Shown here: positions 24,601 to 36,374 of the stretch, in pieces
Position numbering within the stretch: the stretch's first letter is position 1
Layout of the letters: each line of letters starts with the position of its first letter
From: Anthoceros angustus
Lineage: Eukaryota; Streptophyta; Anthocerotopsida; Anthocerotales; Anthocerotaceae
Assembly (NCBI GenBank): GCA_010909165.1
Contig: VJWM01000280.1
Coordinates: forward strand, 62,001 to 126,000
DNA length: 64,000 nt
Direction of reading: 5' to 3'
Notes under the pieces: model-generated
Told to the model about the DNA's origin: nothing
The model's input: the letters and a program-made list of their open reading frames with translations, nothing else
Databases searched by the model: none
Made by a program: the position numbers and the translations under genes

Positions 24601-26226
24601 ATAATTAAAAAGTGGAATGTGTAGCCTTGAAATCGTTAACCCACGAGGGCTTTGGACAATGAGTGACTAAGCACAATGATTGTTTTTCAAACAAGAAAGG
24701 ATTCCATGACCTTGAACCTTGACACCTTACGAGGGCTTGTCCAATGTTTATGAATATATGTAAGTCGCATCCCTCATTTATATACCCAAGTTTTCCTTGG
24801 CCCTTGGGAATCTTACGTGGAATTTTGCATCCGAAACCCCTAATTACCATGGGCCAAGGAACAATCATCCTTGGATTTCGTCATCCCTTTTTTCCCCTTA
24901 AATTCGCCCACTTCCTTGAGGTTGATTCCGTCCTTGGACTTTGGCCTCACAAATTTTTCCACAAAGTTCTTCTTTCTCGAGCCGGACGCCAAGAGTCCGC
25001 TAGCCTACTTGCGCCGGACGCCGAGTCTCGGTCACGGCTATGTCGACTATGTGCGACGCGACATACTCCTCACATCATTCTTGGCACCCGGGACAAACAT
25101 TTGACCCCTTGCTTCAAAGAAGCATAACAAATTGGCCGTCATAATGCACATCTATTGATACATTTAATTTTACGTAGTGAGAAAAAGTCACGACCATGCT
25201 GCATGCTAGTATGTGAGCACAAGCACACTGAGCTATTTGATTGAAGGCAAGTTCACGGCGCATAATCTAAGGCTCAATTCTGAGCTCTTCCAAACAAAAA
25301 TTCCCACTTTGCAAAAACCATGCCGGTACTATAACGGATGCATGCGGACGCAAAAATCGGTAAGTGCTCTTGAGCGTACTCACCGCCACATTACATGCGT
25401 CGGCAATGCTCTTGAGCGAGCCGCAGTTCCCTCGAGATCTTCAGACCATGTATATAACTCCGCGGTGACCGTGGGGAGCTTGGATATCGAATTTTTGTTT
25501 TCCGAGGGCACTCAGCTTGAAAGACAGCTCTCGCACTTCCTTGCGCATTTCGAGCTGGAACAAAGCAGTCTTGCAAAAATCCTTGGGCGGATAGCTTTGA
25601 CGCCAAGACGGCGGATTTCCTCGGGTCTGTGACTCGTCATGCACGGCCCTCATTTCTAGGAGGTCCACCAACTTCCCAACAACCCCCGGTCAAGGCTATA
25701 GCTGCAGTACCCAAAGCCTCGTAGATTTCTTGCATTGACCGAGGAGTCCTTTCTTCTTTACAAGCCACGACATAGCAGCAGCCACATACGTCTCTTCACA
25801 ACTCCCTTTTCTCAAGACCCTCGCCTTCTTGTACAAGGAACTTGCCAATACACTGCGTGTTGTGCACAATTCTCATTCTTCTGCGAGCTCAAATCCTATC
25901 AAAGGCGGATATCAGTCATTGTCATGAGTGGGAACCCGTGCATTCGTGTTCCGCGGTGTGGATGCAACCCATTTTTCCTTGCGCTGTAGTGCGGATGCAA
26001 GTGGTTAGGCCAGCATGGTCGAGCAAGTCATCCGTGTCGTGGGGCGTCCCACACGCTCCTTCTCCTCGTGCTCGGTGTCATTATCGAACTTCCTATATTC
26101 CAAGGTTTCGTCGATCGACGTTCTTCTAACACTAGACCGCACTGCAAATGCCGCTCTGCACTGCTGTCCTCATAAATCTGTCTTTATCTTGCACTCTAGA
26201 CATTTCACTCCATATTCTCTCACGAG
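24601..26226. repeat. Tandem array unit 9, shortened (1,626 bp)
   Basis: About 0.9 kb is missing: the telo-box, the conserved spacer frame and flanks. The join at about 25,025 is on GAGTCT, which occurs at both edges of the missing segment in full units. Unit 12 has the same deletion. Confidence 0.93.
25270..26213 (-). pseudogene. TFIIB-like gene, copy 9
   Basis: Full span, with its own promoter region in the next unit (TATA at 26,403). Fold 2 is readable in 25,391-25,671 (AIRPKDF, LEMRKEVR, KFDIQAP, GVIYMV). The linker is readable around 26,020-26,120. ATG GAG TGA at 26,213. Being in a shortened unit, its downstream spacer is truncated, but the gene itself is not. Confidence 0.8.
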
Positions 26227-29200
26227 ATAATTAAAAAGTGGAATGTGTAGCCTTGAAATCGTTAACCCACGAGGGCTTTGGACAATGAGTGACTAAGCAC
26301 AATGATTGTTTTTCAAACAAGAAAGGATTCCAGTGACCTTGAACCTTGACACCTTACGAGGGCTTGTCCAATGTTTATGAATATATGTAAGTCGCATCCC
26401 TCATTTATATACCCAAGTTTTCCTTGGCCCTTGGGAATCTTACGTGGAATTTTGCATCCGAAACCCCTAATTACCATGGGCCAAGGAACAATCATCCTTG
26501 GATTTCGTCATCCCCTTTTTTTCCCCCTTAAATTCGCCCCACTTCCTTGAGGTTGATTCCGTCCTTGGACTTTGGCCTCACAAATTTTTCCACAAAGTTC
26601 TTCTTTCTCGAACGCCGGACGCCAAGAGTCCGCTAGCCTACTTGCGCCGGACGCCGAGTCTGCCGTCCTATTGGCGCACTCCGGCACACCAAGGCCAAGA
26701 TGCACGAGTCCGTCGGCCTACCCGCACGATCGAGCCTCCCACTCCCCAATGCGACGCTCTCGGCCCACGGTTTAGGGTTATCGGGCCTACCACTCCCGAG
26801 TCGCCGTCCTTTCGGCCCTCCCGTGAGACTTCTCACCGGTGAGTGCACGATGGCGGTATCGTGCAATCCCGACCAGAATCGGTGAAGCTTGAGAAACCGT
26901 TTTAATTTTTGAAAGTGTTTCGTAGAAAGGGCCTATGTAAATTAGCCTACTTGTACCAAATATCAAAGGCTATCGCGGTCAAGCTATGTTGGAGCTTGAA
27001 ATGACAACTTGCATGCAGAGAAGGAAAATCAAGTCAACCAAGAACAACCTTTAGACTAAACCACATCCTTGTAGAGGCGGTGAAAACCAAGCGTGGGATG
27101 AAAACAATCACTACTATTCAAGTTTTGAAAAGGGTGGAGACCCCATTAAAAGCGTTGAGCGTTTTTAGAGGACTTAACTTTCTCAAGGAGAAGCTCTTTT
27201 GCCCACCAAAATTTTCAAACCTCCTAGGAGCAAAGATTTGCATAGTACTAAATTGCAATCAAGAATGTAGGTCGCTAGAATGAAGGTGGCGATAGTCTAA
27301 AATCTTATGTGAAACGAGTCATGTCCATGCACACGATGTTTGATTTAACGTAAGCAAAAATCTTGTCACTAAAGGACGTGGACGACGAAGGTCTTTTTCC
27401 AATCCATGAAGTCCATCGGCAAACCTTTAACTTTGCATGGTCGGGAGTGTGCATGAGTGTAAGTGTTGGGAATGCGTGTTGACGATGCCGACCGTGGAAT
27501 GCGGCGTTCTCTCGGCCCACGGTTTAGGGTTATCGGGCCTACCACTCCCGAGTCGCCGTCCTTTCGGCCCTCCCGTGAGACTTCTCACCGGTGAGTGCAC
27601 GATGGCGGTATCGTGCAATCCCGACCAGAATCGGTGAAGCTTGAGAAACCGTTTTAATTTTTGAAAGTGTTTCGTAGAAAGGGCCTATGTAAATTAGCCT
27701 ACTTGTACCAAATATCAAAGGCTATCGTCAAGCTATGTTGGAGCTTGAAATGACAACTTGCATGCAGAGAAGGCGAAGTCAACCAAGAACAACCTTTAGA
27801 CTAAACCACATCCTTGTAGGCGGTGAAAACCAAGCGTGGGATGAAAACAATCACTACTATTCAAGTTTTGAAAAGGGTGGAGACCCCATTAAAAGCGTTG
27901 AGCGTTTTTAGAGGACTTAACTTTCTCAAGGAGAAGCTCTTTTGCCCACCAAAATTTTCAAACCTCCTAGGAGCAAAGATTTGCATAGTACTAAATTGCA
28001 ATCAAGAATGTAGGTCGCTAGAATGAAGGTGGCGATAGTCTAAAATCTTATGTGAAACGAGTCATGTCCATGCACACGATGTTTGATTTAACGTAAGCAA
28101 AAATCTTGTCACTAAAGGACGTGGACGACGAAGGTCTTTTTCCAATCCATGAAGTCCATCGGCAAACCTTTAACTTTGCATGGTCGGGAGTGTGCATGAG
28201 TGTAAGTGTTGGGAATGCGTGTTGACGATGCCGACCGTGGAATGCGGCGTTCTCTCGGCCCACGGTTTAGGGTTATCGGGCCTACCACTCCCGAGTCGCC
28301 GTCCTTTCGGCCCTCCGTGAGACTTCTCACCGGTGAGTGCACGATGGCGGTCGTGCAATCCCGACCAGAATCGGTGAAGCTTGAGAAACCGTTTTAATTT
28401 TTGAAAGTGTTTCGTAGAAAGGGCCTATGTAAATTAGCCTACTTGTACCAAATATCAAAGGCTATCGTCAAGCTATGTTGGAGCTTGAAATGACAACTTG
28501 CATGCAGAGAAGGAAAATCAAGTCAACCAAGAACAACCTTTAGACTAAACCACATCCTTGTAGAGGCAGGTGAAAACCAAGCGTGGGATGAAAACAATCA
28601 CTACTATTCGAAGTTTTGAAAAGGGTGGAGACCCCATTAAAAGCGTTGAGCGTTTTTTTAGAGGACTTAACTTTCTCTGAAGGAGAAGCTCTTTTGCCCA
28701 CCAAAATTTTCAAACCTCCTAGGAGCAAAGATTTGCATAGTACTAAATTGCAATCAAGAATGTAGGTCGCTAGAATGAAGGTGGCAGATAGTCTAAAATC
28801 TTATGTGAAACGAGTCATGTCCATGCACACGATGTTTGATTTAACGTAAGCAAAAATCTTGTCACTAAAGGACGTGGACGACGAAGGTATTTTTCCAATC
28901 CATGAAGTCCATCGGCGGCAAACCTTTAACTTTGCATGGTCGGGAGTGTGCATGAGTGTAAGTGTTGGGAATGCGTGTTGACGATGCTGACCGTGGAATG
29001 CGATGCCGGATGTATGGATGGGCGCGGGTCGGATGCATAGGATTCAAACATTGACAATTAATGGAGGGAGTCTCTGGTCACGGCAGCTATGTCGACTATG
29101 TGCGACGCGACATACTCCTCACATCATTCTTGGCACCCGGGACAAACATTTGACCCCTTGCTTCAAAGAAGCATAACAAATTTGGCCGTCATAATGCACA

Positions 29201-30263
29201 TCTATTGATACATTGAATTTTACGTAGTGAGAAAAAGTCACCGACCATGCTGCATGCTAGTATGTGAGCTCAAGCACACTGAGCTATTTGATTGAAGGCA
29301 AGTTCACAGATAATCTAAGGCTCAATTCACGAGCTCTTCCAAACAAAAATTCCCACTTTGCAAAAACCATGCCGGTACTATAACGGATGCATGCGGACGC
29401 AAAAATCGGTAAGTGCTCTTGAGCGTACTCACCGCCACATTACATGCGTCGGCAATGCTCTTGAGCGAGCCGCACGGTTCCCTCGAGATCTTACGGACCA
29501 TGTATATAACTCCGCGGTGACCGATGGGGAGCTTGGATATCAATTTTTGTTTTCCGAGGGCACTCACTTGAAAGATGCCTCGTGACTTTCCTTGCGCATT
29601 TCGAGCTGGAACAAAACAGTCTTGCAAAATCCTTGGGCGGATAGCTTTGACGCGACGGCGGATTTCCTCGTGCTCGTCATGCACGGCCCTCATTTCTAGG
29701 AGGTCCACCAACTTCCCAACAACCCCTGGTCAAGGCTATAGCTGCAGTACCCAAAGCCTCGTAGATTTCTTGCATTGACCGAGGAGTCCTTTCTTCTTTA
29801 CAAGCCACGTACATAGCAGCAGCCACATACGCCTCTTCACAACTCCCTTTTCTCAAGACCCTCGCCTTCTTGTACAAGGAACTTGCCAATACTGCGTGTT
29901 GTGCACAATTCTCATTCTTCTGCGAGCTCGAAATCCTATCAAAGGCGTATATCAGTCGTCATGAGTGGGAACCCGTGCATTCGTGTTCCGCAGTGTGGAT
30001 GCAACCCATTTTTCCTTGCGCTGTAGTGCGGATGCAAGTGGTTAGGCCAGCATGGTCGAGCAAGTCATCCGTGTCGTGGGGCGTCCCACACGCCTCCTTC
30101 TCCTCGTGCTCGGTGTCATTATCGAACTTCCTATATTCCAAGGTTTCACGACACGACGTTCTTCTAACACTAGACCGCACTGCAAATGCTCTGCACTGTC
30201 CTCATAAATCTCTGTCTTTATCTTGCACTCTAGACATTTCAGCTCCATATTCTCTGTCCCGAG
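26227..30263. repeat. Tandem array unit 10 with two internal duplications (4,037 bp)
   Basis: The telo-box-to-spacer block appears three times through two identical AATGCG/GCGTTC joins at 27,501 and 28,244 (period 743 bp). The copies at 27,080-27,283 and 27,823-28,026 carry the same conserved spacer frame. Confidence 0.93.
29322..30248 (-). pseudogene. TFIIB-like gene, copy 10
   Basis: A true ATG at 30,248 opens a 68-codon stretch (30,042-30,248): MELKCLECKIKTEIYEDS, then CGLVLEERR. The second zinc-binding cysteine pair is incomplete because about 10 nt are missing compared with copy 24. Fold 1 is open in 29,677-29,889 (KARVLRKGSCEEAYVAAAMY). Fold 2 and the C-terminus are in 29,322-29,711 (129 codons, ending CLEELVN then stop). 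Three shifts separate these blocks. Confidence 0.84.
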
Positions 30264-32800
30264 ATAATTAAAAAGTGGAATGTGTAGCCTTGAAATCGTT
30301 AACCCACGAGGGCTTTGGACAATGAGTGACTAAGCACAATGATTGTTTTTCAAACAAGAAAGGATTCCAGTGACCTTGAACCTTGACACCTTACGAGGGC
30401 TTGTCCAATGTTTATGAATATATGTAAGTCGATCCCTCATTTATATACCCAAGTTTTCCTTGGCCCTTGGGAATCTTACGTGGAATTTTGCATCCCGAAA
30501 CCCCTAATTACCATGGGCCAAGGAACAATCATCCTTGATTTCGTCATCCCTTTTTTCCCCTTAAATTCGCCCCACTTCCTTCGAGGTTGATTCCGTCCTT
30601 GGACTTTGGCCTCACAAATTTTTCCACAAAGTTCTTCTTTCTCGAGCCGGACGCCAAGAGTCCGCTAGCCTACTTGCGCCGGACGCCGGAGTCTGCCGTC
30701 CTATTGGCGCACTCCGACACCCGCAAGGCCAAGATGCACGGAGTCCGTCGGCCTACCCGCACGATCGAGCCTCCCACTCCCCAATGCGACGTTCTCTCGG
30801 CCCACGGTTTAGGGTTATCGGGCCTACCACTCCCGAGTCGCCGTCCTTTCGGCCCTCCCGTGAGACTTCTCACCGGTGAGTGCACGATGGCGGTCGTGCA
30901 ATCCCGACCTCAGAATCGTGAAGCTTGAGAAACCGTTTTAATTTTTGAAAGTGTTTCGTAGAAAGGGCCTATGTAAATTAGCCTACTTGTACCAAATATC
31001 AAAGGCTATCGCAGTCAAGCTATGTTGGAGCTTGAAATGACAACTTGCATGCAGAGAAGGAAATCAAGTCAACCAAGAACAACCTTTAGACTAAACCACA
31101 TCCTTGTAGAGGCGGTGAAAACCAAGCGTGGGATGAAAACAATCACTACTATTCAAGTTTTGAAAAGGGTGGAGACCCCATTAAAAGCGTTGAGCGTTTT
31201 TAGAGGACTTAACTTTCTCAAGGAGAAGCTCTTTTGCCCACCAAAATTTTCAAACCTCCTAGGAGCAAAGATTTGCATAGTACTAAATTGCAATCAAGAA
31301 TGTAGGTCGCTAGAATGAAGGTGGCGATAGTCTAAAATCTTATGTGAAACGAGTCATGTCCATGCACACGATGTTTGATTTAACGTAAGCAAAAATCTTG
31401 TCACTAAAGGACGTGGACGAAGGTCTTTTTCCAATCCATGAAGTCCATCGGCAAACCTTTAACTTTGCATGGTCGGAGTGTGCATGAGTGTAAGTGTTGG
31501 GAATGCGTGTTGACGATCCGACCGTGGAATGCGATGCGGATGTATGGATGGGCGGGTCGGATGCATAGGATTCAAACATTGATGCTTAATGGAGGAGTCT
31601 CGGTCACGGCAGCTATGTCGACTATGTGCGACGCGACATACTCCTCACATCATTCTTGGCACCCGGGACAAACATTTGACCCCTTGCTTCAAAGAAGCAT
31701 AACAAATTGGCCATAATGCACATCTATTGATACATTTAATTTTACGAGTGAGAAAAAGTCACGACCATGCTGCATGCTAGTATGTGAGCCTCAAGCAAAT
31801 GAGCTATTTGATTGAAGGCAAGTTCACAAGATAATCTAAGGCTCAATTCCGAGCTCTTCCAAACAAAAATTCCCACTTTGCAAAAACCATGCCGGTACTA
31901 TAACGGATGCATGCGGACGCAAAAATCGGTAAGTGCTCTTGAGCGTACTCACCGCCACATTACATGCGTCGGCAATGCTCTTGAGCGAGCCGCACGGTTC
32001 CCTCGAGATCTTACGGACCATGTATATAACTCCGCGGTGACCGATCGTGGGGAGCTTGGATATCGAATTTTTGTTTTCCGAGGGCACTCACACTTGAAAG
32101 ACGCCTCGCACTTCCTTGCGCATTTCGAGCACGGAACAAAATAAAGGTCTTGCAAAAATCCTTGGGCCGGATAGCTTTGACGCGGATTTCCTCGGTGCGC
32201 GTCATGCACGGCCCTCATTTCTAGGAGGTCCACCAACTTCCCAACAACCCCCGGTCAAGGCTATAGCTGCAGTACCCAAAGCCTCGTAGATTTCTTGCAT
32301 TGACCGAGGAGTCCTTTCTTCTTTACAAGCCACGTACATAGCAGCCACATACGCCTCTTCACAACTCCCTTTTCTCAAGACCCTCGCCTTCTTGTACAAG
32401 GAACTTGCCAATACCTGCGTGTTGTGCACAATTCTCATTCTTTCTGCGAGCTCTGAAATCCTATCAAAGGCAGATATCAGGCTGCCGTCATGAGTGGGAA
32501 CCCGTGCATTCGTGTTCCGCAGTGTGGATGCAACCCATTTTTCCTTTGCGCCTGTAGTGCGGATGCAAGTGGTTAGGCCAGCATGGTCGAGCAAGTCATC
32601 CGTGTACGTAGGACGTCCCACACGCTCCTTCTCCTCGTGCTCGGTGTCATTATCGAACTTCCTATATTCCAAGGTTTCGTCGATACGACGTTCTTCTAAC
32701 ACTAGACCGCACTGCAAATGCTGCCTGCACTGCTGTCCTCATAAATCTGTCTTTATCTTGCACTCTAGACATTTCACTCCATATTCTCGGCTGTCCCGAG
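30264..32800. repeat. Tandem array unit 11 (2,537 bp)
   Basis: Regular unit. TATA of copy 10 at 30,439-30,447, telo-box near 30,807, spacer frame near 31,115-31,318. Confidence 0.95.
31836..32782 (-). pseudogene. TFIIB-like gene, copy 11 (longest N-terminal frame)
   Basis: A 171-codon open stretch (32,202-32,717) starts at LQCGLVLEERRIDETLEYRK and reads through VGRP.YTDDLLDHAGLTTC, NARVPTHDG, ISAFDRISELAERMRIVHN and all of cyclin fold 1 to SMQEIYEALGT. It then slips frame at the link to fold 2. It is the best single view of B-reader/linker plus fold 1 and shows that these are contiguous, with no intron. Fold 2 follows in other frames (31,836-32,236). ATG GAG TGA at 32,782. Confidence 0.87.
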
Positions 32801-34436
32801 ATAATTAAAAAGTGGAATGTGTAGCCTTGAAATCGTTAACCCACGAGGGCTTTGGACAATGAGTGACTAAGCACAATGATTGTTTTTCAAACAAGAAAGG
32901 ATTCCAGTGACCTTGAACCTTGACACCTTACGAGGGCTTGTCCAATGTTTATGAATATATGTAAGTCGCATCCCTCATTTATATACCCAAGTTTTCCTTG
33001 GCCCTTGGGAATCTTACGTGGAATTTTGCATCCCGAAACCCCTAATTACCATGGGCCAAGGAACAATCATCCTTGGATTTCGTCATCCCTTTTTTCCCCT
33101 TAAATTCGCCCCACTTCCTTCGAGGTTGATTCCGTCCTTGGACTTTGGCCTCACAAATTTTTCCACAAAGTTCTTCTTTCTCGAGCGGACGCCAAGAGTC
33201 CGCTAGCCTACTTGCGCCGGACGGGAGTCTCGTCACGGCAGCTATGTCGACTATGTGCGACGCGACATACTCCTCACATCATTCTTGGCACCGGGACAAA
33301 CATTTGACCCCTTGCTTCAAAGAAGCATAACAAATTTGGCCGTCATAATGCACATCTATTGATACATTTAATTTTACGTAGTGAGAAAAAGTCACGACCA
33401 TGCTGCATGCTAGTATGTGAGCTGAAGCACACATTGAGCTATTTGATTGAAGGCAAGTTCACAAGATAATCTAAGGCTCAATTCACGAGCTCTTCCAAAC
33501 AAAAATTCCCACTTTGCAAAAACCATGCCGGTACTATAACGGATGCATGCGGACGCAAAAATCGGTAAGTGCTCTTGGCGTACTCACCGCCACATTACAT
33601 GCGTCGGCAATGCTCTTGAGCGAGCCGCACGGTTCCCTCGAGATCTTACGGACCATGTATATAACTCCGCGGTGACCGATGGGGAGCTTCGGATATCGAA
33701 TTTTTGTTTTCCGAGGGCACTCACAGCTTGAAAGACAGCTCTCGCACTTTCCTTGCGCATTTCGAGCCTGGAACAAAACAGTGCTGCAAAATCCTTGGGC
33801 CGGATAGCTTTGGACGCGCACGGCGGATTTCCTCGGGTGCGCGGCTCGTCATGCACGGCCCTCATTTCTAGGAGGTCCACCAACTTCCCAACAACCCCCT
33901 GGTCAAGGCTATAGCTGCGAGTACCCAAAGCCTCGTAGATTTCTTGCATTGACCGAGGAGTCCTTTCTTCTTTACAAGCCACGTACATAGCAGCCACATA
34001 CGTCTCTTCACAACTCCCTTTTCTCAAGACCCTCGCCTTCTTGTACAAGGAACTTGCCAATACTGCGTGTTGTGCACAATTCTCATTCTTTCTGCGAGCT
34101 CAAATCCTATCAAAGGCGTATATCAGTGCCGTCATGAGTGGGAACCCGTGCATTCGTGTTCCGCAGTGTGGATGCAACCCATTTTTCCTTGCGCTGTAGT
34201 GCGGATGCAAGTGGTTAGGCCAGCATGGTCGAGCAAGTCATCCGTGTCGTGGGGCGTCCCACGCTCCTTCTCCTCGTGCTCGGTGTCATTATCGAACTTC
34301 CTATATTCCAAGGTTTCGTCGATCGACGTTCTTCTAACACTAGACCGCACTGCAAATGCCGCATCTCGGACTGCTGTCCTCATAAATCTCTTTATCTTGC
34401 ACTCTAGACATTTCACTCCATATTCTCTGTCCCGAG
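32801..34436. repeat. Tandem array unit 12, shortened (1,636 bp)
   Basis: Carries a 0.9 kb deletion with a GAGTCT join at about 33,226, matching unit 9 although two longer units lie between. Confidence 0.93.
33485..34421 (-). pseudogene. TFIIB-like gene, copy 12
   Basis: A 158-codon open stretch (33,584-34,060) joins fold 1 (ASSLYKKARVLRKGSCEET) to fold 2 (SLDQGVVGKLVDLLEM, AIRPKDF, RAVFQAVSALGKQKFD). Copy 1 also keeps this link in frame because both have five Cs and an extra G there. An N-terminal stretch (34,132-34,416) reads KCLECKIK then DETLEYRKFDNDTEHEEKER. The GVIYMV and PHAS region is shifted out of frame. Confidence 0.85.
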
Positions 34437-35399
34437 ATAATTAAAAAGTGGAATGTGTAGCCTTGAAATCGTTAACCCACGAGGGCTTTGGACAATGAGT
34501 GACTAAGCACAATGATTGTTTTTCAAGCAAGAAAGGATTCCACGGTGACCTTGAACCTTGACACCTTACGAGGGCTTGTCCAATGTTTATGAATATATGT
34601 AAGTCGCATCCCTCATTTATATACCCAAGTTTTCCTTGGCCCTTGGGAATCTTACGTGGAATTTTGCATCCCGAAACCCCTAATTACCATGGGCCAAGGA
34701 ACAATCATCCTTGGATTTCGTCATCCCCTTTTTTCCCCTTAAATTCGCCCCACTTCCTTCGAGGTTGATTCCGTCCTTGGACTTTGGCCTCACAAATTTT
34801 TCCACAAAGTTCTTCTTTCTCGAGCGGACGCCAAGAGTCCGCTAGCCTACTTGCGCCGGACGCCGGAGTCTGCCGTCCTATTGGCGCACTCCGGCACACC
34901 CAAGGCCAAGATGCACGGAGTCCGTCGGCCTACCCGCACGATCGAGCCTCCCACTCCCCAATGCGACGTTCTCTCGGCCCACGGTTTAGGGTTATCGGGC
35001 CTACCACTCCCGAGTCGCCGTCCTTCGGCCCTCCCGTGAGACTTCTCACCGGTGAGTGCATCGATGGCGTCGTGCAATCCCGACCAGAATCGGTGAAGCT
35101 TGAGAAACCGCTTTTAATTTTTGAAAGTGTTTCGTAGAAAGGGCCTATGTAAATTAGCCTACTTGTACCAAATATCAAAGGCTATCGCAGTCAAGCTATG
35201 TTGGAGCTTGAAATGACAACTTGCATGCAGAGAAGGAAAAGCGAAGTCAACCAAGAACAACCTTTAGACTAAACCACATCCTTGTAGAGGCGGTGAAAAC
35301 CAAGCGTGGGATGAAAACAATCACTACTATTCAAGTTTTGAAAAGGGTGGAGACCCCATTAAAAGCGTTGAGCGTTTTTAGAGGACTTAACTTTCTCAA
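34437..35399. repeat. Tandem array unit 13, front part only
   Basis: Normal from the leader (TATA 34,615-34,623) through the telo-box near 34,983 to the spacer word TTTCTCAAG at 35,399, where order is lost. Confidence 0.9.
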
Positions 35400-35957
35400 G
35401 ACCCTCGCCTTCTCCTCGTGCTCGGTGTCATTATCGAACTTCCTATATTCCAAGGTTTCGTCGATCGACGTTCTCTCGGCCCACGGTTTAGGGTTATCGG
35501 GCCTACCCGCACGATCGAGCCTCCCACTCCCCAATGCGACGTTCTCTCGGCCCACGGTTTAGGGTTATCGGGCCTACCCGCACGATCGAGCCTCCCACTC
35601 CCCAATGCGACGTTCTCTCGGCCCACGGTTTAGGGTTATCGGGCCTACCACTCCCGAGTCGCCGTCCTTTCGGCCCTCCCGTGAGACTTCTCACCGGTGA
35701 GTGCACGAGTCCGCCGGCCTACCCGCACGATCGAGCCTCCCACTCCCCAATGCGACGCGACATACTCCTCACATCATTCTTGGCACCCGGGACAAACATT
35801 TGACCTTGAACCTTGACACCTTACGAGGGCTTGTCCAATGTTTATGAATATATGTAAGTCGCATCCCCTTTTTTCCCCTTAAATTCGCCCCACTTCCTTG
35901 AGGTTGATTCCGTCCTTGGACTTTGGCCTCACAAATTTTTCCACAAAGTTCTTCTTT
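35400..35957. repeat. Scrambled mosaic of array pieces
   Basis: Short array pieces follow one another, each joined on a shared word: TFIIB linker region (about 35,400-35,470), three telo-box elements with a 71-bp period, part of the GATCGAGCC region, CATACTCCTCACATC spacer, TFIIB leader, and the CCTTGG region. No intact gene. Confidence 0.85.
35478..35637 (-). promoter_or_regulatory. Triplicated telo-box/site II element
   Basis: Three copies of TGGGCC plus AACCCTAAACC with an exact 71-bp period (GGCCCA at 35,478, 35,549 and 35,620). Confidence 0.55.
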
Positions 35958-36125
35958 CTCTTTTCTAGGTTTCTTCCTCCTCTCTTCTCTTTTCTCTTTT
36001 CTCCTCTCTTGCTCCTTCCTTCTCCTCTCTTGCTCCCTATCCTCTCTAGCTCCTCTCGTCCTCTCTCGCTCTCACTCTCTCGCTCTCTCGCTCTCTTTTC
36101 TCTTTTCTCTTTTCTCCTCTCTTCT
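35958..36125. repeat. Polypyrimidine tract
   Basis: About 170 bp of almost only C and T on the plus strand, rich in CTCTTTTCT and CTCTCGCT words. Related tracts lie at 36,752-36,862. Confidence 0.85.
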
Positions 36126-36208
36126 CTAATCTACCTCTTCCACTCTTCCTAGCTAACTATCGCCCCCCGCCGCCTCCCAAAGAATCGCCTCATCATAGGG
36201 CATTGCCC
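36126..36208. other. Unique stretch between polypyrimidine tract and array fragment
   Basis: About 80 bp, C-rich and not matching the array unit. Nothing recognisable. Confidence 0.5.
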
Positions 36209-36374
36209 TCACGGCCCTCATTTCTAGGAGGTCCACCAACTTCCCAACAACCCCCGGTCAAGGCTATAGCTGCAGTACCCAAAGCCTCGTAGATTTCTTG
36301 CATTGACCGAGGAGTCCTTTCTTCTTTACAAGCCACATTACATGCGTCGGCAATGCTCTTGAGCGTACTCACCG
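36209..36374 (-). pseudogene. TFIIB-like fragment (fold 1 end joined to fold 2 piece)
   Basis: The minus strand reads a few codons of fold 2 (SIADACNV) fused to ACKEERTPRSMQEIYEALGT of fold 1 and then out of frame. The join is on the word ACAAGCCAC/CACATTACATG. Far too short for function. Confidence 0.7.

Noticed and set aside
1-34436. CRISPR array
   Set aside because: The repeated unit is 2.5 kb with coding content; there are no short repeats with unique spacers and the DNA is eukaryotic.
35898-36152. Leu/Ser/Phe-rich frame over the polypyrimidine tract, resembling a membrane protein
   Set aside because: Any frame through a C/T-only tract gives Leu, Ser, Pro and Phe; it is low-complexity DNA.
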